Assembly: GCA_964418885.1 (NCBI GenBank)
Contig: CAYQNW010000072.1
Span: 1 to 18,365, forward strand
DNA: 18,365 nt
DNA from: BMS3ABIN03 sp964418885
Lineage (GTDB): Bacteria; Bacteroidota; Ignavibacteria; Ignavibacteriales; Ignavibacteriaceae
Reading direction: 5' to 3'
Position 1 is the first letter of the stretch; every line of letters starts with the position of its first letter. The notes under the pieces were generated by a model that made no database searches, was not told the origin of the DNA, and saw only the letters and a list, made by a program, of their open reading frames with translations. Shown piece after piece: positions 1 through 6,629 of the stretch. The position numbers were made by a program, and so were the translations under genes.

Positions 1-723
1 CTTGCTCTCGGCGGAGCAAAAAATCATCTAATCGTTTTACCCGACGCAAACACTGAGATGACAGCTTCCAATGTTGCTGCTTCGATGAGCGGCTGCGCTG
101 GGCAAAGATGTATGGCTGCATCCGCAATGGTCGGCGTTGGTAAAGTCGATCATATTGTTAAACAAATATGTGAAGAAGCAAAAAAGATTGTCCCCGGTAA
201 AAATCTTGGCGCAGTTATTTCAAAACAAGCTAAAGAAAGAATCGAAAACTACATCACCCAAGCCGAAAAAGAAGGCGCTAAAGTTTTAGTGGATGGAAGA
301 AATTATAAAGTCGAAGGAAAAGAAAACGGATTTTATGTTGGTCCAACTGTGATAGATTATGTAAGACCCGATATGAAAATTGCAAAGGAAGAAGTGTTTG
401 GTCCCGTTCTTTCAATTATGCGTTCAGACGATCTTGATAAAGCGCTTGAGATCGAAAACAGTTCAACTTATGGTAATGCAGCCGCGGTATTTACCCAGAG
501 CGGCGGAATGGCTCGTTATGTTGCAGAACGTGCAAGTGCCGGAATGATCGGAGTTAACATTGGTGTACCGGTTCCGAGAGAACCATTCTCATTCGGCGGA
601 TGGAATGAATCGAAATTTGGTGTCGGTGATATAACAGGTAAAAGTTCGATCGAATTCTGGACACGAATCAAAAAAATAACAACCAAATGGAATCCTGAAT
701 CCAGAACAAACTGGATGAGTTAA
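1..723 (+). CDS. mmsA: (Methyl)malonate-semialdehyde dehydrogenase, acylating, C-terminal part (5' end outside window)
   Basis: CoA-acylating aldehyde dehydrogenase. It oxidatively decarboxylates malonate semialdehyde to acetyl-CoA (or methylmalonate semialdehyde to propionyl-CoA) with NAD+, the last step of beta-alanine and beta-aminoisobutyrate breakdown. The frame is open from base 1, so this is a 240-residue C-terminal fragment of a family usually near 490-500 residues; the NAD-binding half lies upstream. It opens with GGAKNHLIVLPDA, typical of this family, then GQRCMA with the catalytic Cys at fragment residue 37. Further on are the family blocks GPTVIDYV, KEEVFGPVLSI and NIGVPVPREPFSFGGWNESKFG. 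The first internal ATG (58) is not the true start. The gene lies upstream of beta-ureidopropionase and the aminotransferase on the same strand, which supports a malonate-semialdehyde role in pyrimidine catabolism; valine or inositol use is also possible. Family call is firm, substrate is inferred. Confidence 0.95.
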   Translation, partial: LALGGAKNHLIVLPDANTEMTASNVAASMSGCAGQRCMAASAMVGVGKVDHIVKQICEEAKKIVPGKNLGAVISKQAKERIENYITQAEKEGAKVLVDGRNYKVEGKENGFYVGPTVIDYVRPDMKIAKEEVFGPVLSIMRSDDLDKALEIENSSTYGNAAAVFTQSGGMARYVAERASAGMIGVNIGVPVPREPFSFGGWNESKFGVGDITGKSSIEFWTRIKKITTKWNPESRTNWMS

Positions 724-836
724 ATTAAACGAATTGATTTTATTGATAATATAGTAATTGCCTTTTAGAACTATTCAATTACTAAATGAAAGCTATTTAA
801 AGAATTCGAATATTGACCATTTAATATTAAAGAAGT

Positions 837-980
837 TGAACCTCTACGAGGTTCACAAGAATTGGGGATTTGATAGTTATAAATATTAAATCCCTAACGG
901 GATTTTAATCAGAATTCCTTTAGGAATTCAATGTTTATATCAAAAAAAATATAGTTAAAGTAAGGACACCAGAGGTGTTC
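837..980. repeat. Array of four short hairpins in the mmsA-ureidopropionase gap
   Basis: The 287-base gap 724-1010 holds four small stem-loops. (1) 837-855: TGAACCTC, loop TAC, GAGGTTCA, 8 perfect pairs. (2) 888-905: AAATCCC, loop TAAC, GGGATTT, 7 pairs. (3) 912-929: GAATTCC, loop TTTA, GGAATTC, 7 pairs. (4) 964-980: GGACACC, loop AGA, GGTGTTC, 7 pairs with one G-U. Hairpins 3 and 4 are each followed by the same word, CAATGTTT(A/G)TA. Varied stems plus a conserved trailing word suggest a dispersed repeat family, not four separate terminators, because none has a clean T-tract. From memory, similar repeats are common in Bacteroidota-Chlorobi genomes; copies elsewhere in this genome cannot be seen here. 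The remainder of the gap (724-836) shows nothing recognisable. Confidence 0.7.
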
Positions 981-1010
981 AATGTTTGTAAAACTAGAAA
1001 AGGAAAAACA

Positions 1011-1880
1011 ATGAGTAAAATAGTTCGCGGCGGTTTGATCCAGGCAACACTTGCGGGTTCAACCGAAGAACCAATTGAGAAAATAAAAAATGCAATGATA
1101 GAAAAACACCTAAAGATGATCGATGAAGCTGCAAAGAAAGGTGTTCAGGTTTTATGCTTACAGGAATTATTTTACGGACCATATTTCTGTGCTGAGCAAA
1201 AAACAAAGTGGTATGCTATGGTTGAAAAAATTCCCGACGGACCAACAACAAAGCTCATGCAGGAAGTGGCAAAGAAACATAACATGGTTATCGTTGTTCC
1301 GATTTATGAAGAAGAGATAACAGGCATTTATTATAATACTGCTGCCGTAATAAACGCCGATGGAAAATATCTCGGTAAATACCGCAAGCATCACATTCCG
1401 CACTGCGATCCGGGCTTCTGGGAAAAATTTTATTTCAAACCGGGTAACCTTGGCTTCCCTGTTTTCCAAACGGCTTATGCAGATATAGGCGTTTACATTT
1501 GTTATGATCGTCATTTTCCCGAAGGTGCTCGTGCTTTGGGATTAAATGGTGCGGAAATAGTTCTTAATCCTTCAGCAACAGTTGCAGGATTATCGGAATA
1601 TCTCTGGGAACTTGAACAACCCGCTCACGCTGTTGCTAACGGATATTTTGTCGGTGCGATTAATCGAGTTGGTAAAGAAGCACCCTGGAACATTGGTGAA
1701 TTTTATGGAAGCAGTTATTTTTGTTCACCCCGTGGAAAAATTATTGCTCAAGCCAGCCGTGATAAGGATGAACTCGTTGTTGCTGATCTCGATCTTGATG
1801 AAATTCAGGAAGTGAGAAATGTTTGGCAGTTTTACCGTGATCGTCGTCCTGAAACTTATGAAGAACTTGTAAAGATTTAA
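1011..1880 (+). CDS. Beta-ureidopropionase (N-carbamoyl-beta-alanine amidohydrolase), nitrilase type
   Basis: Cytoplasmic C-N hydrolase that cleaves N-carbamoyl-beta-alanine to beta-alanine, CO2 and NH3, third step of reductive pyrimidine catabolism. 289 residues from the ATG at 1011. The nitrilase triad is visible: Glu52 (LCLQELF), Lys126 (KYRKHHIP) and Cys164 (VYICYDRHFPE). The stretch GNLGFPVFQT, then NGAEIVLNPSAT, GLSEYLWELE and FYGSSYF, closely resembles animal and plant beta-ureidopropionases, and the C-terminus (VRNVWQFYRDRRPETY) also fits. A GTG at 975 would add 12 residues, but it lies inside a hairpin repeat; the ATG at 1011 has an AAAAGGA ribosome site about 7 bases upstream and gives the normal family N-terminus. 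Only 21 bases separate it from the aminotransferase, so the two are probably co-transcribed. N-carbamoylputrescine amidase is the main alternative, less likely given the neighbours. Confidence 0.92.
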   Translation: MSKIVRGGLIQATLAGSTEEPIEKIKNAMIEKHLKMIDEAAKKGVQVLCLQELFYGPYFCAEQKTKWYAMVEKIPDGPTTKLMQEVAKKHNMVIVVPIYEEEITGIYYNTAAVINADGKYLGKYRKHHIPHCDPGFWEKFYFKPGNLGFPVFQTAYADIGVYICYDRHFPEGARALGLNGAEIVLNPSATVAGLSEYLWELEQPAHAVANGYFVGAINRVGKEAPWNIGEFYGSSYFCSPRGKIIAQASRDKDELVVADLDLDEIQEVRNVWQFYRDRRPETYEELVKI

Positions 1881-1901
1881 AAATATTTAAAGGAAATTCC
1901 A

Positions 1902-3218
1902 ATGGCACAGGTCAACACAAAAGTTAGAGAAGAAAAAAAATTAGGCTCCGCAGAAATTCGGGCAAAACATAAAGAGTTTCTGTTCCCGAGTGTTGCAAAC
2001 TATTATAAAGAATCTCTTGTGATCGATCACGGCGATGGAATGTATGTTTACGATCCCGAAGGAAACAAGTATCTTGATTTCTTTGGAGGAATTCTAACCA
2101 TCAGCGTAGGACACTGCAATCCAAAAGTAACATCTAAAATTGCAGAACAAGTTGGTAAACTCCAGCATACATCGACTTTATATCCTAATGAAAAAATAGT
2201 TGCACTTGCGGAAAAGCTTGCCGAAATCACTCCCGGTAAATTGAAAAAAACTTACTTTACAAGCAGCGGCACCGAAGCTGATGAAACCGCTGTCTTTTTA
2301 GCTCAGCATTATACCGGCAACCAGGAAGTTATTGCTCTGCGTCACAGTTATAGCGGTCGTTCTTTACTCGCTATGAGCATGACGGGACACGCTCCCTGGC
2401 GGCATGGTGGAACTCACGTACCTGGAATTAAGCATGCAATGAGTCCATATTGTTATCGTTGTCCGTTAGGACTTTCATATCCATCTTGTGAAATCAAATG
2501 TGCACAAGATATCGAAGAATTAATTATGACAACAACCACAGGCAGCATTGCAGGATTTATTGCGGAACCAATTCAGGGTGTTGGCGGATTTATCACTCCT
2601 CCAAAAGAGTATTTTCAGGTTGCCGTTCCAATCATAAAAAAATACGGCGGCGTATTCATTGCCGATGAAGTTCAAACAGGATTTGGAAGAACAGGAAAGA
2701 GAATGTTTGGGATCAAGCACTGGGAAGTTGAGCCTGATATAATGACTGCGGCTAAAGGAATTGCAAATGGTACTCCACTCGGTGTTACGATAGCACGAAC
2801 AGAAATTGCAGACAGCTTTACCGGATTAACGATTTCTACTTTCGGAGGTAACCCGGTTTCAATGGCAGCAGCACTAGCAACAATTGAAGTGATGGAAGAT
2901 GAAAACCTAGCAGAAAATTCTTATGTAGTTGGACAGCATTTAAGAGAAGGCTTGGAAGATCTTCAGAAAAAATATCCTTCGATCGGAGATGTAAGAGGTA
3001 TGGGATTAATGCAGGCTTGTGAATTTGTAAAAGAAAATAAAGTGCCCGATGCGGCTCTGGTTGTAAAACTTTTTGAAGAGATGAAAAAAGAAGGTGTGCT
3101 GATTGGTAAAGGCGGATTGTATGGAAACGTTGTAAGAATTTCTCCACCGCTTACCGTAACAAAAAGCGAAGTTGATGATTTTATTCAAGCTATGGATAAG
3201 TCACTATCCAGATGCTGA
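1902..3218 (+). CDS. Class III PLP aminotransferase, AGXT2-like; probable beta-alanine (beta-aminoisobutyrate) transaminase
   Basis: PLP-dependent omega-amino acid aminotransferase of 438 residues, full length for the family. Motifs: SSGTEA (121-126, cofactor phosphate loop), Asp255 in VFIADEVQTGFGRTG (pyridine nitrogen), and Lys285 in MTAAKGIANG (Schiff base). Overall layout (FFGGILTISVGHCNPKV, FIAEPIQGVGG) resembles mitochondrial alanine-glyoxylate aminotransferase 2 and its bacterial relatives. Between beta-ureidopropionase and dihydropyrimidine dehydrogenase, the sensible reaction is beta-alanine plus pyruvate or 2-oxoglutarate to malonate semialdehyde, which MmsA upstream would take to acetyl-CoA. 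A Cys cluster sits at 184, 187, 196 and 200 (YCYRCPLG...SCEIKC), a feature I recall from related class III enzymes. AAGGAAA at about 1890-1896 is the ribosome site. Family certain; amino donor inferred from context. Confidence 0.93.
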   Translation: MAQVNTKVREEKKLGSAEIRAKHKEFLFPSVANYYKESLVIDHGDGMYVYDPEGNKYLDFFGGILTISVGHCNPKVTSKIAEQVGKLQHTSTLYPNEKIVALAEKLAEITPGKLKKTYFTSSGTEADETAVFLAQHYTGNQEVIALRHSYSGRSLLAMSMTGHAPWRHGGTHVPGIKHAMSPYCYRCPLGLSYPSCEIKCAQDIEELIMTTTTGSIAGFIAEPIQGVGGFITPPKEYFQVAVPIIKKYGGVFIADEVQTGFGRTGKRMFGIKHWEVEPDIMTAAKGIANGTPLGVTIARTEIADSFTGLTISTFGGNPVSMAAALATIEVMEDENLAENSYVVGQHLREGLEDLQKKYPSIGDVRGMGLMQACEFVKENKVPDAALVVKLFEEMKKEGVLIGKGGLYGNVVRISPPLTVTKSEVDDFIQAMDKSLSRC

Positions 3219-3227
3219 ATTCTATTT

Positions 3228-3421
3228 GTTGATTTGGTGATCTGTCGATTTGGTGATTTTTTTTCAAAGGCATTTAAATAAAAATTATTTGGCAAGAATC
3301 TTTTGATTTTTTTTATATAATTATTTGATGAGAATTGAATAAAATAATGGTAGGATATCTAACGTTATTCAATAGTATTATAAATCAACAAATCCATAAA
3401 TCATTAAATCGCCAAATCAAC
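3228..3421. repeat. Inverted pair of 8-bp-period AAATCNNN tandem arrays
   Basis: This occupies most of the 210-base aminotransferase-preT gap. The left arm, 3228-3259, reads as four units of NNNGATTT: GTTGATTT, GGTGATCT, GTCGATTT, GGTGATTT. The right arm, 3382-3421, reads as five units of the complement AAATCNNN: AAATCAAC, AAATCCAT, AAATCATT, AAATCGCC, AAATCAAC. The outermost units are perfect complements (GTTGATTT / AAATCAAC), so the arms can pair around a 122-base AT-rich core (3260-3381). The core has no gene; a TATAAT at 3316-3321 is the only promoter-like word and lacks a well-spaced -35. The exact 8-base phase, fixed AAATC and free NNN are seen directly; identity as a dispersed repeat or MITE-like element is inferred. 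The right arm ends 7 bases before the preT ATG. Confidence 0.75.
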
Positions 3422-3428
3422 AAACGAT

Positions 3429-4775
3429 ATGAACATAGCTGACAAACTAACTGACGAACAGTACAAAGAAAATTTTAAAGAGATTACTCCCCCGTTTTCA
3501 AGAAACGCAGCAATCAATGAAGCAAACCGATGTTTATTTTGTTATGATTCACCCTGTACTAAAGCTTGCCCGACGCATATCGATATTCCAACATTCATAA
3601 AAAAAATTGCGACAGAAAACATAATTGGTTCTGCAAAAACTATATTAAGCTCTAACTGGGCAGCACTTACCTGTGCAAAAGCTTGTCCTGTAGAAATTCT
3701 TTGTGAAGGCTCCTGTGTTTATGTTGAGAAAGGGGAAAAAGCAATTGAGATTGGAAGATTACAGAGATATGCTATAGATAATTACTTTGAATCTGGGACA
3801 CCTAAATTATTTACGCCGAAAAAGAAGAATGGAAAATCGGTAGGGATTGTTGGTTCTGGTCCTGCGGGATTAGCTTGTGCAGCAGAGTTAGCTTTGATTG
3901 GTTATGATGTTCAAATATATGAATCGAAAGAAACTCCCGGTGGTTTGGATACGTGGGGAATTGCACCGTACAAAACAATTCAAGCCGATAGCTTGAAAGA
4001 GGTAGAATTGGTTAAAAGTTTTGGCGTGAAAATTCAAACCGGTATTAGAGTAGGTGATGATATTACAATTGATGAACTGCTAAAAAAACACAACAGCATT
4101 TTTATAGGAATTGGCTTGGGTGAAAGCGGAAAGCTGAGAATTCCCGGAGAAAATCTTAAAGGTGTTGTTGATGCTCTTGAGTTCATCGAAGAGGTTAAAA
4201 AAGAAAAATATAAAACTGTGGACGTTGGAAAAAATGTTGCGATAATTGGTGCAGGCAATACAGCAATCGATGCAGCAACGGAAGCGAAAAGATTAGGTGC
4301 AGAAAAAGTGATGATCATTTACAGAAGAACTGCTGAAGAAATGCCTGCAAATAGTTTTGAATATCGTCTAGCAAAAAATGACGGGATAATTTTTCACTTC
4401 TTAACATCACCTGTAGAATTTATCGGGAAGAAAAATATTGAAAGCATAAAGTGCATAAAAGTGGAATTAGGAAAAAAAGATGAAAGCGGAAGAAGAAGAC
4501 CTGTTCCGGTTAAAAATTCTGAATTTGAAATTCCGGTTGATATGGTAATTTATGCGTTGGGACAACTAGCTAATTCGGATTTCCTAAAAACTATTCCCGG
4601 TTTAAAAGTAAATAATGGTTGTGTAATAGTTAACGAAGAAACATACCAGACAAATAATCCAAAAGTATTTGCCGGCGGCGATTGCATCAATGGTGGTAAA
4701 GAAGTAGTTAACGCAGCTTACGATGGAAAACGCGCTGCAGATGGAATTGATAAATATTTGAATAAAATCAATTGA
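3429..4775 (+). CDS. preT: NAD-dependent dihydropyrimidine dehydrogenase, subunit PreT (FAD, Fe-S)
   Basis: Electron-input subunit of the bacterial PreTA complex. It takes electrons from NAD(P)H through FAD and [4Fe-4S] clusters and passes them to PreA, which reduces uracil or thymine. 448 residues. The N-terminal Fe-S domain has Cys 35, 38, 43 and 47 (CLFCYDSPCTKACP) and Cys 82, 86, 92 and 96 (CAKACPVEILCEGSC). The FAD dinucleotide fold has GSGPAG at 142-147; the nucleotide fold has GAGNTA at 274-279 followed by YRRTAEEMPA; the C-terminal FAD contact is FAGGDCINGGKEVVNAAYDG. The fold is shared with glutamate synthase small subunit, but there is no gltB and preA lies 89 bases downstream, which decides the call. 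No ribosome site is evident before the ATG, which directly follows the AAATCNNN repeat. Confidence 0.93.
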   Translation: MNIADKLTDEQYKENFKEITPPFSRNAAINEANRCLFCYDSPCTKACPTHIDIPTFIKKIATENIIGSAKTILSSNWAALTCAKACPVEILCEGSCVYVEKGEKAIEIGRLQRYAIDNYFESGTPKLFTPKKKNGKSVGIVGSGPAGLACAAELALIGYDVQIYESKETPGGLDTWGIAPYKTIQADSLKEVELVKSFGVKIQTGIRVGDDITIDELLKKHNSIFIGIGLGESGKLRIPGENLKGVVDALEFIEEVKKEKYKTVDVGKNVAIIGAGNTAIDAATEAKRLGAEKVMIIYRRTAEEMPANSFEYRLAKNDGIIFHFLTSPVEFIGKKNIESIKCIKVELGKKDESGRRRPVPVKNSEFEIPVDMVIYALGQLANSDFLKTIPGLKVNNGCVIVNEETYQTNNPKVFAGGDCINGGKEVVNAAYDGKRAADGIDKYLNKIN

Positions 4776-4848
4776 ATTTCGAATAATGACTTATGATCTT
4801 AAAAACTCATTTCGATATTCATCATTCCTTGTTCATTATTCAATATTC
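4774..4848. repeat. Imperfect inverted repeat in the preT-preA gap
   Basis: GAATTTCGAATAATGA (4774-4789, overlapping the preT stop codon) is the inverse of TCATTATTCAATATTC (4833-4848) with 13 of 16 positions matching, separated by 43 bases. The loop contains related words (CGATATTCATCATTCC), so the segment looks like degenerate reiterations of ATTCATTATTC/CGATATTC. No T-tract follows, and preA begins 16 bases later after a GAGGT ribosome site (4856-4860), so termination is not obvious. Probably a dispersed intergenic repeat; effect on the preT:preA ratio is unknown. Confidence 0.5.
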
Positions 4849-4864
4849 TTAATACGAGGTAATA

Positions 4865-6184
4865 ATGGTTGATCTATCAATCGATTGCGGAGGAATTAAA
4901 TCTCCAAATCCATTCTGGCTGGCATCTGCACCGCCTTCAAATTCTGCTTATCAAAATTGCAAAGCATTCGAGCAAGGCTGGGGCGGAACAGTTTGGAAGA
5001 CAATTGGAGAACCCGTGATGAACGTATGCAACAGGTACGGCGGTCTCGATTTAAATGGAGATAAAATAGTTGGATTAAATAATATTGAATTGATAAGCGA
5101 TCGTCCCATCGAAGTAAATCTGAAGGAAATTGCCGAAACAAAAAAATTATGGCCCGACCGGGCAGTTGTTGTTTCATTAATGGTTGAATCAAAAAAAGAA
5201 ACCTGGCACGACATTGTAAAAAGAACGATCGATACCGGTGCGGATGGAATCGAACTCAATTATGGCTGTCCACACGGAATGAGTGAAAGAGGAATGGGTG
5301 CTGCAGTTGGACAGGTACCGGACTACTGCAAAATGATAACCGAATGGGTAACCGAAGTTTCAACAATTCCTGTACTCGTTAAGCTTACCCCAAATGTAAC
5401 AGATATAAGATATCCAGCGCGTGCTGCAAAAGTCGCCAACGCATCAGGCATATCATTAATAAATACTATCAACAGTATCATCGGTGTTGATATAGATACG
5501 CTGAAAATTCAACCGACTGTTGCGGGAAAAAGCAGTCACGGAGGATTTGCAGGTCCCGCCGTAAAACCAATTGCTCTTCATATGATTTCACAGGTTGCCA
5601 GCGATCCCGAAGTTAAACTTCCAATTTCGGGAATAGGTGGAATCAGCACATGGAGAGATGCAGTCGAATTTATTTTACTCGGATCGACAAGTGTACAACT
5701 TTGTACTGCAGTTATGCATTACGGATTCCGAATTATTAATGACTTAGTTGAAGGTTTGACAAACTGGATGGAATCGAAAGGTTTTACTTCTATTGAAGAT
5801 TTCAGAGGAAAAGCAATTGAACAAATAGAAGACTTCGGAAACTTTAATCTTCTTCATAAAACAGTTGCAAGAATCGATCAATCGAAATGTATCCATTGCA
5901 ATCTTTGCCACATCGCTTGTGAAGATGGTGCACACCAATGTATAGATTTAATTCCCGTAAACGGACACAATAAAACTGAAGTGCGAGAAGAAGATTGTGT
6001 AGGATGCTGTCTGTGTTCGCTTGTTTGCCCTGTTGAAGGATGTATTTCAATGGTAAGAGTTGATGATGAAACAAAAAGCAAAACATGGAATGAATTGATT
6101 AAAGATTTTGAAAAGCAAGGAAAACCATTGACCTGGGAAAATCTTGCAGAGTTTCAAAAAGAACACGGAATAGTAATACATTAG
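4865..6184 (+). CDS. preA: NAD-dependent dihydropyrimidine dehydrogenase, subunit PreA (FMN, 2x[4Fe-4S])
   Basis: Catalytic subunit of PreTA, reducing uracil and thymine to the 5,6-dihydro bases. 439 residues: an FMN-binding TIM barrel like class I dihydroorotate dehydrogenase (about 1-320), then a two-cluster ferredoxin tail. The active-site loop NYGCPHGMSERGMG carries Cys135, matching the general-acid Cys671 of mammalian dihydropyrimidine dehydrogenase. Barrel motifs include LVKLTPNVTD, NTINS and ISGIGGISTWRDAVEFILLG. Ferredoxin cysteines are 342, 345, 348, 352 (followed by Glu rather than Pro, as in the mammalian enzyme's tail) and 378, 381, 384, 388. The ferredoxin tail and the preT neighbour separate it from pyrimidine-biosynthetic PyrD. 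Start is the ATG after GAGGT. The gene is followed directly by the four-helix-bundle cassette. Confidence 0.95.
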   Translation: MVDLSIDCGGIKSPNPFWLASAPPSNSAYQNCKAFEQGWGGTVWKTIGEPVMNVCNRYGGLDLNGDKIVGLNNIELISDRPIEVNLKEIAETKKLWPDRAVVVSLMVESKKETWHDIVKRTIDTGADGIELNYGCPHGMSERGMGAAVGQVPDYCKMITEWVTEVSTIPVLVKLTPNVTDIRYPARAAKVANASGISLINTINSIIGVDIDTLKIQPTVAGKSSHGGFAGPAVKPIALHMISQVASDPEVKLPISGIGGISTWRDAVEFILLGSTSVQLCTAVMHYGFRIINDLVEGLTNWMESKGFTSIEDFRGKAIEQIEDFGNFNLLHKTVARIDQSKCIHCNLCHIACEDGAHQCIDLIPVNGHNKTEVREEDCVGCCLCSLVCPVEGCISMVRVDDETKSKTWNELIKDFEKQGKPLTWENLAEFQKEHGIVIH

Positions 6185-6599
6185 TTTTTAGCTATCAGCT
6201 TTTTAGTAATATTATAATAAGTATTGATCTTGAAAGACTTTATAAACTTAAAGGTATGGGAAAAGTCTCATAAGTTAGTTCTAAGGATTTATGAACTAAC
6301 AAATGATTTTCCTAAAAGTGAATTATACGGATTGATATCACAACTTGGGCGGGCAGCGATTTCAATACCTACAAACATTTCGGAAGGATGTGGAAAATAT
6401 AGTGGAAATGATTTTGCACGATTTCTTCAAATTTCAATGGGATCGTCAAGTGAGCTTGAGTATTTAATTTTTCTTTCAAATGAATTGAAATTAATTGAAT
6501 CTTCAAGTTTTAAAGAACTTAATTCCAACATAGTAGAAATTAAAAAAATGTTAACTTCACTAATCAAAAGGGTAAGAGCTAAAAACTGATTGCTGAAAG
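6185..6599. repeat. Inverted repeats enclosing the four-helix-bundle gene
   Basis: The left arm, 6185-6206, begins immediately after the preA stop and contains TTTTTAGCTATCAGC. The right arm, 6579-6599, contains CTAAAAACTGATTGCTGAAAG. The complement of the left arm aligns to the right arm with one single-base gap and three differences, at least one of them a G-U wobble in RNA. The arms could therefore pair in a transcript and close a stem around the small gene between them. AGCTATCAGC-like words continue to about 6608. Arms seen directly; that they mark a mobile or processed cassette is inference, by analogy with the stems that close 23S rRNA intervening sequences coding for the same protein family. 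Confidence 0.65.
6230..6589 (+). CDS. Four-helix-bundle protein (S23 / 23S-rRNA intervening-sequence protein family)
   Basis: Small cytoplasmic all-helical protein of about 119 residues in the family first noticed inside intervening sequences of bacterial 23S rRNA genes (structurally a four-helix bundle that forms pentamers). Molecular function is unknown. Family hallmarks from the N-terminus: MKDFINLKVWEKSHKLVL, FPKSELYGLISQLGRAA, SIPTNISEGCGKYS, FARFLQISMGSSSELEY, and a basic C-terminus. I take the TTG at 6230 because it gives the canonical MKDF start; an upstream TTG at 6224 adds only two residues. Neither has a clear ribosome site. No rRNA surrounds it; it sits between preA and dihydropyrimidinase inside pairing flanks, and its stop codon (6587-6589) lies within the right arm. 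It is probably an insertion and not a pathway component. Confidence 0.88.
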   Translation: MKDFINLKVWEKSHKLVLRIYELTNDFPKSELYGLISQLGRAAISIPTNISEGCGKYSGNDFARFLQISMGSSSELEYLIFLSNELKLIESSSFKELNSNIVEIKKMLTSLIKRVRAKN

Positions 6600-6616
6600 C
6601 TAGCAGATAAAATTTG

Positions 6617-6623
6617 AAAGGAG
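6617..6623 (+). promoter_or_regulatory. Strong ribosome binding site of dihydropyrimidinase
   Basis: AAAGGAG, 6 bases before the ATG at 6630, is the best Shine-Dalgarno match in the catabolic cluster. Most other genes here have weak or no such site. It fixes the start and suggests independent, efficient initiation after the inserted four-helix-bundle cassette. Confidence 0.75.
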
Positions 6624-6629
6624 TACTTC

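Noticed and set aside
3382..3421. Regular AAATCNNN units as a possible CRISPR array
   Set aside because: Period is 8 bases with a 5-base constant part; no spacer-length intervals and no cas genes.
3429..4775. Glutamate synthase small subunit
   Set aside because: Same fold and Fe-S/FAD layout, but no large subunit is present and preA follows directly.
4865..6184. Dihydroorotate dehydrogenase (pyrD)
   Set aside because: The CPHGMSERGMG active-site loop and two-cluster ferredoxin tail are those of dihydropyrimidine dehydrogenase, next to preT and hydA.
6224..6589. 23S rRNA intervening sequence in its usual place
   Set aside because: No rRNA sequence flanks the gene; both neighbours are protein-coding.
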